DNA from: Eurosta solidaginis
Taxonomy: Eukaryota; Arthropoda; Insecta; Diptera; Tephritidae
DNA length: 64,000 nt
Assembly (NCBI RefSeq): GCF_040869045.1
Contig: NC_090322.1
Location: 181,287,477 to 181,351,476 of the forward strand
Direction of reading: 5' to 3'
The position numbers and the translations under genes are program-made. The notes below the pieces were generated by a model. It made no database searches. It was not told the DNA's origin and saw only the letters and a list, made by a program, of their open reading frames with translations. Below are positions 23,174 through 35,900 of the stretch, one piece after another (the stretch's first letter is position 1; each line of letters starts with the position of its first letter).

Positions 23174-23794
23174 CTATAAACAGAACCTCCAAAATACATA
23201 TATGATATTTTGAACCTCGATTCTTTCAGGAATTTCTAAAAGGAGAATCTGGTTGTGGTATTTAGACTCATTTAAGGAAAAAAAACTTCTTTTACTGCAG
23301 TCATTTTTTGGGTTGAACATTTTCTGCATTTTTCTATTCTTTTCTCTAAATTGTGACGACACATTTTTTTTAAATGTATTCCAAAGCTCAATCCTTGATC
23401 ACGCCCATCCACGCCTAGTATATTTAAATTGTTTTGTAATTTCGAAATTTTCTACATCACAAAACAGTTCTTTTAATATGAGGAAAGCACTTCCATAGTA
23501 ATCTAGATATCCGATATCAATTTTAAACATCAACGATAAAAGTATAGCCCTTAAGCTGTATATAGTGGAACTTAACCCTTCATTCGCATATCTTATGGTA
23601 AAGGAGAAAATAACAATTTCTGATTTTGTGTCTGTGCAATTTTTGAAGGTTGCATAATTGCAGTAGTAATGGGTGACTATCTCCATAACAGCGTCAAACG
23701 AGCAAGTATTTTGCATGTGTACCCCTTGACCATCTATTGGCATCGGATTACATTTGTTTCCGTTTTGTAAAACTTGGCATTTGCACTTTCGCAA
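23174..23794 (-). pseudogene. Unrecognised coding remnant with NTCSFDA motif
   Basis: The minus strand holds a 131-codon frame (23794-23399). It continues after a frameshift at about 23395 into a second frame down to 23174. The first part has paired cysteines (CKCQ) and the string MQNTCSFDAVMEIV. An N-T-C-x-F-D core resembles the nucleophile region of papain-like peptidases seen in some transposon-linked proteins, but that is only a resemblance. The second part ends with LLLEIPERIEVQNI, which has the look of a folded beta region. I cannot name the family. The frameshift suggests a decayed gene. Confidence 0.4.
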
Positions 23795-24169
23795 GGGCTT
23801 TTCGTAGCAAAAATTTAGGGAGTAACTATTCGGTCAAGAAAGCCGCCTTCGATATCATAAGCTGTTAAGTGGATATCAATGAGTAACTAGCGGGTGAAAA
23901 TCGTATAATCTTCGGCGCATCTACATAATTTTAATTTTACATGGACCCTGGATACAATTTTCAAAATGTAGGCCAAAATTTATACACGTTTGTGTTCGAA
24001 ACATTGAATAGTCTTGGTTAAACCAAAAAGATATTTTAGAATATAACTCGACGGATTTCAAGTTGAAAGATGCTAATGGTTATAGGCTCAGTCCAAACTG
24101 TAATTTTCCGGGCTTATTATTTACGAGTCGCCTATGGATGACCGCGTAGCTTCAGTTTTCCGACCACTA
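23795..24169. other. Unassigned spacer
   Basis: Low-complexity-free AT-rich sequence between the coding remnant and Helentron D. Nothing further is recognised. Confidence 0.3.
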
Positions 24170-25831
24170 TTTTTATACTCAGTTGGGCAGAGCTCACAGA
24201 GTATATTAACTTTGATTGGATAACGGTTGGTTGTACAGGTATAAAGGAATCGAGATAGATATAGACTTCCATATATCAAAATCATTAGGATCGACAAAAA
24301 ATTTGATTGAGCCATGTCCGTCCGTCCGTTAACACGATAACTTGAGTAAATTTTGAGGTATCTTGATGAAATTTGGTATGTAGGTTCCTGAGCACTCATC
24401 TCAGATCGCTATTTAAAATGAACAATATCGGACTATAACCACGCCCACTTTTTCGATATCGAAAATTTCGAAAAACCGAATAAAGCGATGAAACTTGGTA
24501 TGTGAGTTCAATTTATGACGCAGAATAGAAAATTTGTAAAATTTTGGACAATGGGCGTGGCACCGCCCACTTTTAAAAGAAGGTAATTTAAAAGTTTTGC
24601 AAGCTGTAATTTGGCAGTCGTTGAAGATATCATGATGAAATTTGGCAGGAACGTTACTCCTATTACTATATGTCTGCTTAATAAAAATTAGCAAAATCGA
24701 AGAACGACCACGCCCACTTTTAAAAAAGTTTTTTTTTAAAGTAAAATTTTAACAAAAATGTAATATCTTTACAGTATATAAGTAAATTATGTCAACATTC
24801 AACTCCAGTAATGATATGGTGCAACAAAATGCAAAAATAAAAGAAAATTTCAAAATGGGCGTGGCTCCGCCCTTTTTCATTTAATTTGTCTAGGATACAT
24901 TTAATGCCATAAGTCGAACAAAAATTTACCAATTCTTGTGAAATTTGGTAGGGGCTTAGATCCTGGGACAATAACTTATTTCTGTGAAAAAGGGCGAAAT
25001 CGGTTGAAGCCACGCCCAGTTTTTATACACAGTCGATCGCCTGTCCTTCCGCTCGGCCCTTAACACGATAACTTGAGCAAAAATCGATATATCTTTACTA
25101 AACTCAGTTCACGTACTTATCTGAACTCACTTTGTATTGGTATAAAAAATGGCCGAAATCGAACTATGACCACGCCCACTTTTTCGATATCGAAAGTTAC
25201 GAAAAACGAAAAAAATGCCATAATTCTATGCCAAATACGAAAAAAGGGATGGAACATGGTATTTGGATTAGTTTATTGACGCAAAATATAACTTTAGAAA
25301 AAAACTTTGTAAAATGGGTGTGACACCTACCATATTAAGTAGAATGAAATGAAAAAAGTTCTGCAGGGCGAAATAAAAAAACCCTTGAAATCTTGGCAGG
25401 AATACTGTTCGTGGTATTATATATATAAATAAATTAGCGGTAAACAACAGATGATGTTTTGGGTCACCCTGGTCCACATTTTGGTCGATATCTGGAAAAC
25501 GCCTTCACATACACAACTACCACCACGCCCTTTAAAAATACTCATTAACACCTTTCGTTTGATAGCAATATTGTACAAACACATTCTAGAGTCACCCCTG
25601 GTCGACCTTTATGGCGATATCTCGAAAAGGGGACCACCTATACAACTACCACCACTCCCTTTTAAAACCTTCATTAATACCTTTAATTTGATACCCATAT
25701 CGTACAAACACATTCCAGGGTTACCCTCGGTTCATTTACCTACATGGTTATTTTCCCTTGTGTTGCCACCATAGCTCTCAACTGAGTATGTAATGTTCGG
25801 TTACACCCGAACTTAACCTTCCTTACTTGTT
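24170..25831 (+). mobile_element. Helentron/INE-1-like element, copy D (short array)
   Basis: This is the native orientation. The 5' end is TTTTTATACTCAGTTGGG, then the CCGTCCGTCCG microsatellite at about 24316-24330, ATTTGGTATGTAG and several CCACGCCCAC blocks. Only about two to three 129-bp monomers follow (25450-25720). CTCAACTGAGTA, the hairpin and CTTACTTGTT close it at 25831. The small array compared with B, C and E shows that monomer number varies freely between copies. Confidence 0.8.
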
Positions 25832-26502
25832 TTGTATTATATTTTTATTTTATTTTTTAATTAACACCCATATGCCGCACTATGGGGTAGATTTAAAAAA
25901 ATTTTCGTAATCAAATTTCTCAGCAAAGATAAAGGCAAGAGTAATCAAAGAAAAAAATAAAATAAATAAATCGAATATTGGTAAAAATTTCAAATTTAAT
26001 TATTGAAAACCGGTTTTGAGAAAAATAACTTTTCATTTTGTACATTTTTTTTTTTCGTGGTAGGCGGAGCACGCTAGCATCACACCACGGGGGCGCGTTC
26101 AACAATATTACATCGTTCGTTCCCTAACCCTTTTGCATGCTTTCAACCGGCGTATTTAACATGGCGATGTTCTAGGCGATGTAATTGTTCCCACTGTATT
26201 ACCTTTTCCCTGCTTCCGAACTGGAATATATTTTCCGCTTTGGAAAAAGTTGGTTTGTTGGCACTTTTTCCATAGTTCCGAACTAACGTAAAATTTACAT
26301 ATCATATTTTCTTTGTTGGTAAAATTTCGTTGGTGCCGACCAAAATTGAAATTCTACGTGATACTTCTAATACGATTTTATCCTATTTCTCGATAGTTCC
26401 AAACCACTCCATAAATATTTGCATTGGTACCTTTCTGTAATGCTGGCCTTCGTACGTTCTTTGAAATAATATTCCTAGCTCGGTCGAACAGCGGCCCGGT
26501 CG
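25832..26502. other. Spacer with SINE half
   Basis: AT-rich sequence with no gene. At 26056-26097 the minus strand matches only the first half of the SINE head (GTGGTGTGATGCTAGCGTGCTCCGCC), followed directly by an A-rich run. The B box and body are absent. Confidence 0.55.
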
Positions 26503-27210
26503 TTGGTCAGGCTTCGTAATATGGGCTATGGGCTTTCTGACTTCGGATACTCTAGCCTTCTTACCAGGTTCGACTTTATCCCATATGAAATGCTATCCAC
26601 TGCTACTACAGTTAGGGAATTTAAGATCTACTCTGATAGCCAAGCGACTATCAAGGCCTTGATTTCAACTACAGTGCGATCGATGGTGGTTTGGGAGTGC
26701 CTGACCTCGCTTGCTATTGCATCGAACTATTTGATAATTAAGGGCCTCATTTTCTATTACGTTTCGCCTCAGACACGAATCGCTGTTGTACTTGCACTAT
26801 GTTAAACATGAGAACATATCATTTGATACATGTTTTCGCCTTCCTGTTTGCCATAAAGTAAGAAACGTAAAAGCCGAACGAAAATGATAGAGAGTACCAT
26901 TGCTAGACGAATTTGGAGGCGAAACGTTCGTATGAGCTATCGTTCGCAATACAGAATGAAGCCCTAAGATTATCTGGGTCCGGGGCTATAGGGATATCCC
27001 TGGCAACTGTCAAGCGAATCTCTTAGCCCGCATCGTTGCAATTGAACCGGAGTTCGAGATTCCGCTGGCCACCTGTGGTTTGCTCCTCCATAGATAGGCC
27101 TCGAGTCAGCTCAGCAAACTTTGGGTGGGTACCACCTCTTGCAGGATAGCAAGATCTTTCTGGCCGGAAGTGGATGGCAGGAGGTCTGCCTAAATAACTA
27201 GGTTCACAAA
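26503..27210 (+). pseudogene. Non-LTR retrotransposon RNase H remnant
   Basis: The plus strand near 26620 encodes FKIYSDSQATIKAL, the hallmark DSQAAIKAL of the RNase H domain in R1/LOA/I-type non-LTR retrotransposons. About 390 bases on, in another frame, GYRDIPGNCQANLLAR matches the WVPGHxGIxGNExADxLAR block. It is followed by PLATCGLLLHR and a C-terminal Leu/Arg part. Stops and frameshifts lie between, so this is a dead 3' pol fragment. The reverse transcriptase is absent here. Confidence 0.7.
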
Positions 27211-27784
27211 GGCCCCCTCTATCAATTTCGAAAACATATCGCTTTATCCGACTTTCCCATACTCTTCGTGCATTACAAAGCTGTAGAATATTTTGAACTC
27301 TGCTTTCAGCAGGTCAACAAATTTTTCGTGGCTGCGTGGAGACCCCCGCTATATTTGGATTCGTCAAACCCGCTCATTCTCTACTTTTGTCAGTGCACTA
27401 AGCACAGGTCGATCCGTAAATTGTTATAAATTTGAGCCTAAACTTTAAACCATTCATCGGTTTGAGTTGTTTTTAAAACTTGTTTAACTTAATTTAAAAA
27501 AGTTGGATGAAATCCAAAATTAGAAACTTGTGTATATCACTTTGATTTACTAACAAAACCCAAGCGTCTAAATTTATTGCTGAAAATCCAAAGACCATCG
27601 TGTTATGATATACTCGTATATAGATGTGATAGCTCAGAAGATAGAGCAAGCTACTGCAAGCGGAAAACGAAATCAGTCCACCGCCCAGTTGATTTTCCTT
27701 TGTTTCATAATTGCAATTATAGACCGATATAGCCAAAATTTGAAACCAAATTTGATTTGATCGTATATATATACAAAAAGATGC
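27211..27784. other. Spacer with a tRNA-like A box
   Basis: No gene is seen. At 27630-27647 the sequence TAGCTCAGAAGATAGAGC closely resembles a tRNA D-arm/A box, but no acceptor stem or B box follows. It may be a tRNA or SINE fragment. Confidence 0.35.
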
Positions 27785-28050
27785 TCAGACATATACATCC
27801 CGAAGCGCTTGGCCCATCAGAGCGCCGATTGTTGGCAAACATCTGCCGCCGAGCAGCCTTAGCAAATTGTTGATGACCAGCGTGCACAGCATTGGTGATA
27901 ATACCCTACCCGGTGGGTTCCTCTGTTTACAAATTCTGTGGCCTCGAATAGGTCCCATTGCGACGTGATCATTCTGCAACTAAACATGACGCCGATCCAA
28001 TTTTTTAAGGGCAGATGTACTGTAGAAAAGCTGAGACTGTCGATGACCAC
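27785..28050 (-). pseudogene. Non-LTR reverse transcriptase fragment
   Basis: Two overlapping minus-strand frames together give the reverse transcriptase block around PxGxVLSP: FVNRGTH in one frame, then PPGRVLSPMLCTLVINNLL in the next, with a frameshift between. This matches the RGTPQGGVLSPLLW segment of non-LTR elements of the R1/LOA type. Catalytic YxDD and flanks are missing. It could come from the same family as the RNase H remnant at 26503, but it lies on the opposite strand. Confidence 0.55.
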
Positions 28051-28130
28051 TTTTCGGAATAATTAATTGCTTGCATTTGCTTTAAATAGATATAACTTTA
28101 ATTTCGAAGACTACAAAGTGTGTTAAGAGG

Positions 28131-29270
28131 TAGGGCCGCCGAGAGAAAATCCGGGCCCGGGGGCAAAAAAAATACAGGCCCCTAAACTAAAATGAACAAA
28201 TTCTCAAAATCAAAATTACCGTGTTTTACATATTTATATGCTGTCTCGCGTTGGTGCTTCAATACAGAGCATGCCAAGTCCTGTAAGGCGTTCTTGAGTT
28301 GAACACGATCAATGGAAGTTCTTTATCCTTCCCAGAACACTGAAGGAGCGTTCAGCACTAGCTACCGTAACAGGTATCGTGCAAAAAATACGTAGAGCAA
28401 CACAAATGTTAGGAAAAATTTTAGCTAGATTTAGAGCACAGATAACATTCAACAATTCAAATGGTGACAGATTTTCGTTAAAATTTGCTGAGTAAATGTG
28501 CTTCAAGTGGATCATTTCATCTCCTAAACTCTCGGAAACGTTTGAATTGTATTTGCTGACAAATTGAACGGCATTTTCTAGTATTGAAACCTTATCCATC
28601 TATCCAAATTGTCACAAAAAAGAAAAAGTGTTCTTCAAATTTTTCACGACAGCAAATCGTTCGGTAATACCTGCAATAACCGAATCAACTATCACCAAAA
28701 AGGTGTTGTTTTTGCAATCAGTTTCGTGATCGTCGTTGATTGTCTCGTTCACTTCACATTAATAAAAATGTATTTTACTATTCCTTTTTCGAACGTCAGG
28801 AAACTTTGGTGAGATTCCCAATCCAGTGGCGTCTGTTTTGCATTCGCATAAAATGTTTTCCCATTGATTTCTGATCAGATTTAAATCAGAGATAAACTTT
28901 CTAAGTTTATAACTTCGATATCGATCGTAGTATCCCTGGCTTGCAGAATAATATTTCTTTCTTTAATAACTGTCAAAATCTTGAGCCAAATGGAGGAAAA
29001 CAAAATACATTCAAACTTGCTGATGTATTGAATAACGCCATTAACATCACCATATGTTTCCGCTGTCAAATTTAGCCCAAGTAACTCGTTTAATGCCTGT
29101 TTCAATCCTTGGCTACGATTTGCAAAAGGCTTAACTGCCTCAACTTATAATTTATTTATTTTCTGTTAGCAAGAATCTTGATAGCATTTTGAGATTCCCG
29201 GGCCCCTCCAAAGCCCGGGTCCGGGGTAAATGACCCCCTCAGCCCCCCTCCCCCCCTCTCGTCGGGGCAG
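28131..29270 (-). mobile_element. hAT element remnant with G+C-rich inverted ends
   Basis: The left end TAGGGCCGCCGAGAG at 28131 and the inverse right end at 29270 share CCGNCGAGAG. G+C-rich sub-terminal CCCGGGCCC tracts lie at both ends (28165 and 29210). The flanks AAGAGG / TAGAGG are similar over 5 of 8 bases, consistent with an old 8-bp duplication. The better-preserved right end in D2 (ending 37733) reads CAGGCCCGACGAGAG inward, the canonical CAGGGCC hAT end. The transposase inside is described separately. The D1 duplication starts inside this element. Confidence 0.65.
28309..29105 (-). pseudogene. hAT transposase (ZMYM1-like) C-terminal half
   Basis: Read in order on the minus strand. 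29105-28881 encodes a helical part with FSSIWLKILTVIKERNIILQ. A readable middle part runs through the 28600s-28860s. 28599-28309 encodes the dimerisation region with PVTVASAERSFSVL, the signature of hAT C-termini. This resembles the TTF-finger/hAT transposases often labelled ZMYM1-like. The BED/TTF finger and most catalytic residues lie upstream and are absent. Frames are interrupted, so it is inactive. Confidence 0.75.
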
Positions 29271-30419
29271 AGTAGAGGTGCTATCAAGTTTGGTCATATA
29301 TAAAATTTGGTTGGAATGGGATAAAATTTTTTATATAAAATCCGTGCTCTTAGTTTCCAGTTATAGTTGAGGTTAGTGTTTTCTAGGTCCAATTTTCTTT
29401 AAATTTGAAATGTGTCCTTAATTGGTGACCACAAAGCTTTTGTGCAAATTTTCATTGATCTGCGAAGACTTCTTCGAGACCTACAACTTGATATTGCACG
29501 ACGAACGCTTGAAAGTCTTATAAAGCGAAATATTTGCGAAAAAGTGATTTGTGTAACCATTGGCCATTGACTACCTAAAATTTTACTGGAGTCCATAGCA
29601 ACCAGGGATAGTCTTATGTCACATACTAATCCTTCTCTGTACGAAATGTTTTTCTTTTATAATTAAAAAGTAAATATTATCTAGCGATCATGGGGTTTAA
29701 TTAGTATCTCCTTTATTTATTGAACTGAAAAGAACACAAAAGATTTGCTAACGAGAAATTAATTAAGTTTTCCATTGTGTCGTGTGAATAAATATAAATA
29801 AGGAAACGTTTTTTCTTCAACTTTCCAGAATTTTGTATGGAAAAAACTTAAAAATATAGGTTAAAAAAAAAATATAGGTTAAAGCTATAAAAAATAAATG
29901 TTTTAATCATTTGGCCCATTGTCTTGTTAAAGAATAAACAATCATATAATCGAAAACGTGGACAAACATATTTCAATGCGGATATACACATGACATAATC
30001 CCAAACGGCATAGCGCCAAGTTTTTTACTTTAGATTATGTCACTACTTATGAGGTGTCATAATCTCAATTGGGATAATGTCACATCTGAGTCTAAAGTGA
30101 AAATTTACATAAACAACTCAAAGGCCGAACACCTAAGTTCGAGATCCTCTAGGATCCATTAATTTCAAGAAGTTTACCAAGGTTTTTCGGACAACAGTCA
30201 TCTTTTGACCCACCTTTCCGCCTTAACAATTTTTTGTGAAAGAAATTACACACGTAGAAATTTTGGTGTCAAAACCGCACTTTGTGCTGTTGTTCTACAT
30301 AAAACAAACAACATAATGGGCAATCACCCAAACACTTTAACATTGCACTATTTTGGTGCTAAATTTAAAACTACACCAAAAATAAGTTTATTTATTATTC
30401 CTCTTGGTAGCCACTGAAC
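29271..30419. other. AT-rich non-coding part of D1 with nested palindromes
   Basis: No gene. Nested inverted repeats lie at 29991-30082: TGACATAATCCCAA pairs with TTGGGATAATGTCA (13 of 14), and inside it GATTATGTCAC pairs with GTGTCATAATC (10 of 11). The same sequence recurs in D2 near 38452-38545. It may be a small foldback element. Confidence 0.4.
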
Positions 30420-31570
30420 AGCCGTTTAGTGGAGAGCTAATGTGGGAAGAAGATATCCTAGCATAAGGACTAGCTGGGGGATTTTCATCAGCAGCCTCTG
30501 TCCAGCACAAGGTGTGGCTGCAAGCGGGCGTTTGCCTTGGAACAAGCGGCTCGCTATATAAAAGTGCAAATAATATGCTGAGCGGGTTGTGCGCTGGGCT
30601 TGGGGCCCGCCACGTCAAACCTTACATCAATGAAGAATTCAACAAAGCGTCGGATACGAAGACAACCTTTAACTGATGACTAATATGGCAAAAGTTAAAA
30701 CGTCTATGATTTGAGGCCAAGCACCTGGAATATCCGTTCGCACTACGCACTTCGTACTGCCGCCGAGAAAAAATTGATTACCGGCGGTCACGGAAAACAT
30801 TTGGCACGATGAAGAATGCCGCGTTGCAACCGAAAGAAAAGATACTGTGTACAGGGCTTTGTTAAAAGCAAGCGAAACAAGAAGAGTGTATGAACGCTAC
30901 CGCGAGTTGTAATGGAAAGCGAACCGCCCTTTCAGGTAGTAAAAAAGCAGAGGCAGAAAGGCTTGAGTTCGAGGAGTTTAAGCTGCTAGCCACCAGGAAT
31001 AACATCCTCAAATTTTACCAAAAAATTCGGCGACAGACGGAAGGTTTTAAGTCCGTGGCATGGTCCTGTAAGCACGAATATCGATGTCCAGAGAGTACTT
31101 AGATTATGGAAGGAACAATTCTCTGTTCTCCTAAATAGAGACAGCGATGTACTACACAGGTCACCCATTTTTATATCTCATATAAGGTCCTGTCACGTCT
31201 TTCGTGCGAAAGATTGAAGACCAGTGCGGCCTCAGACCTGGTAATTCTACCTTCGAACAATTCCCCAAATCTTGGAAAAAAACCCGTGAAAAAATTGGCA
31301 CACATCACCTCTTCGTTGATAGCATGAAAAGGAGCTGCCTATATGCCACTATGGTTTCCATGCGAAACTTATACGGCTGTGCAAAATTGCGTTGAGCAAC
31401 ACCATCAGCTCAGTCAAAATTGGGAAGGACCTCTCCGAGCCGACCGAAACTAAACGAGGTTTCAGACAGGTTGACCCGCTATCGTGCGATTTCTTTAATT
31501 TGATGCTGGATAAAATGATACCAGCTGCAGAACTTAAGCGCTCTGGAAGAATATTTCATTAAAGCGTACA
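30420..31570 (+). pseudogene. Non-LTR reverse transcriptase fragment (D1 copy)
   Basis: The plus strand shows, across several frames, the linker before reverse transcriptase (ALLKASETRRVYERY, NNILKFYQKIRRQTEGFK). The RT blocks follow: QCGLRPGNST, THHLFVDSMKRSCLYATM and RGFRQVDPLSCDFFNLMLDK. Known elements have GFRxGxST, THHLFxDFKAAYDS and GxRQGDxLS at these places. The GxRQGD glycine reads valine here. The match breaks off before the YxDD catalytic block. Stops and frameshifts make it dead. Jockey/CR1-like affiliation is inferred. Confidence 0.75.
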
Positions 31571-32179
31571 ATTGAAATATTAAAATTAATAAGAGGAATG
31601 TTTCATGATGCATAATGCCGCAAATGTATTGCATAGGTGGGTATGACGCATAATGCTACACCATCCGCCTTAGAAAAAGAGGCTTATATAATTGTGTGAA
31701 CAATTGTGTAAGACTCTTTGTTTGAGTTTTGAATGCTTTTGGTAACTTGATATGAAAGTGAAAGAGTTTGTGTACTTTGTTTTTAATATGCTGACCTTGA
31801 TACTTTTATTATTTTTACATTTTTTTTTTTTTTAACAATGTTTTGTACAAGTATTTTTCGCATAAAAATTTGAAATTTAACGATTATTTTACTTATTTTA
31901 TTTATTTTATTTATTTTACAGCCGGATTTTAAATGTGTGCACCTACCTAAAATCCGCTTGTCTTTAGAAATTTTTATTAAATAACCGAGTAAATTGGAAT
32001 GCTTATTTTACGATTATTTACTTTAAATTATAATTAACTAATTAATTCTCTTTTCAAAAATCACAATAGCGAGAGGTTACTACATCGTATGAATTAATAG
32101 GAGGCAATGAAAAAATCCCTCATGGGAAACATTTGGCATGAATGTTTTGTTTTCCATCGAGTTTCACGCCACTCGTAGC
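31571..32179. other. AT-rich spacer in D1
   Basis: No gene. A TTTTA-type microsatellite lies at about 31886-31920 and a T run near 31820. The corresponding D2 stretch (about 40030-40620) has a shorter repeat. Confidence 0.4.
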
Positions 32180-32420
32180 AAACTGGTGGATCTTACTTTA
32201 ATTTGTCCTCTTTGGTATTTCGGCCAACTTTCAACAGCATGCTCCGTTTTTAGTTTTTCTTAAAAATTGGTGGGACGGGACCTACATGTATTATGTCGAC
32301 TCCGAACGGCATCTACAAGGCAGATGAATTTTCATGGCAGAAATACACTCGGAGTGTTTGCCGTATCATTGCGGAGGGGCGACTCCGCTTAGAAAAACTT
32401 GTTTCTAAAGGCGGAGCATA
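32180..32420 (-). repeat. SINE body remnant (D1 copy)
   Basis: The stretch with GGTGGGACGGGACCTACATGTA and TTTTCATGGCAGAAATACACTCGG matches the body of the SINE at 17831-18197. The tRNA head is not recognisable apart from GGCGGAGCATA near 32410. The plus-strand open frame at 32293-32574 is a by-product. Confidence 0.6.
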
Positions 32421-32941
32421 CTGTCACTACAAAAAATCGGTTAACCGAAGACAAACAACTTGGTTATTCGATATTCGGAATTTATTTTCAACCGGTTTGA
32501 TTAACCGAGTCAATCACCATAGTAGCCATCAACGTATATATGTACCAGCGAACCAAACAGTCTTTGGCTTGTAGTATTTCAAAACTTTCCACACCCACAT
32601 ACACTCTCTGTTGTGTACGCGTGAATCATATTTGGTAATTAAGTTACATAAATATTTGTTTCTTTTCCTAAACTCTAATTGTGTTTGAACGTACTTAAAA
32701 TTATAAACCAATCTCTTTGTGCTTAAAGACCTTGGAAAAGTTGACATAGTCATAATGTTTTAGTCATAACCATATTTTTACTTATCAATATTAATTGGCA
32801 TCAGTTATTGCCTAAACCTAAAAATCGTGAAATTTTCATAAAAATGAAGAAAACGCAAAACAGTACAAACATATTCCAAAAATAATAAGTATCTTAATCA
32901 AAACGTATTACAAAAACTTAACAAATTCACCAATTCCAATA
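32421..32941. other. Spacer in D1
   Basis: AT-rich sequence between the SINE body and Helentron E. Nothing recognised. Confidence 0.3.
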
Positions 32942-35900
32942 TTTTTATACTCAGTTGAGCAGAGCTCAAAGAGTATATTAACTTTGATTGGATAACGGTT
33001 GGTTGTACAGGTATAAAGAAATCGGGATAGATATAGACTTCCATATATCAAAATCATCAGTATCGAAAAAAAATTCGGTTGAGCCATGTCCGTCCGTCCT
33101 TCCGTTAACACGATAACTTGAGTAAATTTTTAGGTATCTTGATGAAATTTGGTATGTAGGTTCCTGGGCACGCCCACTTTTTCGATATCGAAAATTTCGA
33201 AAAATTGAAAAAGTGCGATAATTCATTAACAAATATAGATAAAGCGATGAAACTTGGTAGGTGAGTTGAACTTATGACACAGAATAGAAAACTAGTAAAA
33301 TTTTGGACAATGGGCGTGGCACCGCCCACTTTTAAAAGAAGGTAATTTAGAAGTTTTGCAAGCTGTAATTTGGCAGTCGTTGAAGATATCATGATTCAAT
33401 TTGGCAGGAACGTTACTCTTATTATGTATGCTTAATAAAAATTAGCAAAATCGGAGAACGCCCGCGCCCACTTTAAAAAAAAAAATTTTTTTAAAGTCAA
33501 ATTTTAAAAGAAAAGTTAATATCTTTACAGTATATAAGTAAATTATGTCAACATTCAACTCCAGTAATGATATGGTGCAACAAAAAAAAAATTTAAAAGA
33601 AATTTTCAAAACGGCGTGGCTCCGCCCTTTTTCATTTAATTTGTCTATGATACTTTTAATGCCATATGTCGAACAAAACATTACCAATCCTTGTGAAATT
33701 TGGTAGAGGCTTAGATTCTAGGACGATAACTGCTTTCTGTGAAAAAGGGCGAAATCGGTTGAAGCCACGCCCAGTTTTTATACACAGTCGACCTCCTGCC
33801 CTTCCGCTCGGCCGTTAACACGATAAGTTGAGCAAAAATCGATATATCTTTACCAAAGTCAGTTCACGTATTTATCTGAACTCACTTTATATTGGTGTAT
33901 AAAATGGCCGAAATCCGACTATGACCACGCCCACTTTTTCGATATCGAAAATTACTAAAAATTAAAAAAATGCCATAATAATGTAACGAATGTTAGCAGC
34001 ACTGAGCGATGCTATCGTCTCTAAGCCGATGCTAACCAGTGACGTGAATGCACATCAATAATTCAAACATTATGTATCTACATAAACGAATAAATAATTG
34101 GGTCTACACATATGTACGTATACGAGCAGCGGAGCGGCAATGCACAAACACATGCATATATCTTATTTGAGTTGTCACAAGAGAGCAATAATTTGTGCAC
34201 GTAGTTGTGGCTGGCGATTTTGTAGCCGAACTAACTAGTAACTTCTGGAAATCGAAGAGCCTAGAAGTATGCAACGTAAACTATAAAAGCGGGGCAGGCG
34301 AGTAAGAAGTAATTCAGTTTGATTTGAGTTGTCAAGCAGTTTGATTAAGACGATATCTAGCGAGCAATAGCAGTGTTATTTTGAATAGTAGAGTTTCATT
34401 GAGCTATCAATCAGTGTGGTTATTAAGCAAGCTATTCGTTGCACAGTTTGTTATTGTGAAGTACTTTAATAAAGGCCATTTTGCATTATTACAAATTGGA
34501 GTTATTTATTCAACAGTTTAGTGATTCGAACTTAGCAGAGGATTGCAAATAAGAGGATTTGCAACAAATTCGTTACAATAATATACCAAATACGAAAAAA
34601 GGGATGAAACATGGTAATTGGATTGGTCTATTGACGCAAAATATAACTTTAGAAAAAACTTTGTAAAATGGGTGTGACACCTACCATATTAAGTAGAAGA
34701 AAATGAAAAAGTTTTGCAGGGCGAAATCAAAAGCCCTTGGAATCTTGGAAGGATAACTGTTCGTGGTATTACATATATAAATAAATTAGCGGTACCCGAC
34801 AGATGATGTTCTGGGTCACACTGGTCCACATTTTGGTCGATATCTCGAAAACGCCTTCACATATACAACTACCACCACTCCCTTTTAAAACCCTCATTAA
34901 TACCTTTAATTTGATACCCATATCGTACAAACACATTCTAGAGTCACCCCTGGTCCACGTTTATGGCGATATCTTGAAAAGGCGTCCACCTATAGAACTA
35001 TGGCCCACTCCCTTTTAAAATACTCATTATCACCTTTCGTTTGATACCCATATCGTACAAACAAATTCTAGAGTAACCCCTGGTCCACCTTTATGGCGAT
35101 GTCTCGAAAAGGCGTCCAGCTATAGAACTAAGGCCCACTCCCTTTTAAAATACTTATTAACACCTTTCATTTGATACCCATATTGTACAAACAAATTCTA
35201 GAGTCAGATCTGGTCCACCTTTATGGCGATATCTCGAAAAGGCGTCCACCTATAGAACTAAGACCCACTCCCTTTTAAAATCCTCATTAACACCTTTCAT
35301 TTGATACCCATATTGTACAAACGCATTCTAGAGTCACCCCTGGTCCACCTTTATGGCGATGTCTCGAAAAGGCGTCCAGCTATAGAACTAAGGCCCACTC
35401 CCTTTTAAAATACTTATTAACACCTTTCATTTGATACCCATATTGTACAAACAAATTCTAGAGTCAGCCCTGGTCCACCTTTATGGCGATATCTTGAAAA
35501 GGCGTCCACCTATAGAACTAAGGCCCACTCCCTTTTAAAATACTCATTATCACCTTTCGTTTGATACCCATATCGTACAAACAAATTCTAGAGTAACCCC
35601 TGGTCCACCTTTATGGCGATGTCTCGAAAAGGCGTCCAGCTATAGAACTAAGGCCCACTCCGTTTTAAAATACTCATCAGCACCTTTCGTTTGATACCCA
35701 TATTGTACAAAGAAATTCTAGAGTCACCCCTGGTCCACCTTTATGGCGATATCTCGAAAAGGCGTCCACCTATAGAACTAAGACCCACTCCCTTTTAAAA
35801 TCCTCATTAACACCTTTCATTTGATACCCATATTGTACAAACGCATTCTAGAGTCACCCCTGGTCCACGTGTATGGCGATATCTCGAAAAGGCGTCCACC

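Noticed and set aside
32293..32574. 93-codon plus-strand frame, repeated at 40742-41023
   Set aside because: It covers SINE body sequence also present at 17831-18197. Duplication alone explains its conservation.
34803..35018. Repeated 70-80-codon frames in the 129-bp arrays (also 9319-9555, 37117-37332, 48431-48646, 50098-50310)
   Set aside because: The monomer is exactly 43 codons long, so a stop-free monomer yields a periodic peptide. No start context, no conservation outside arrays.
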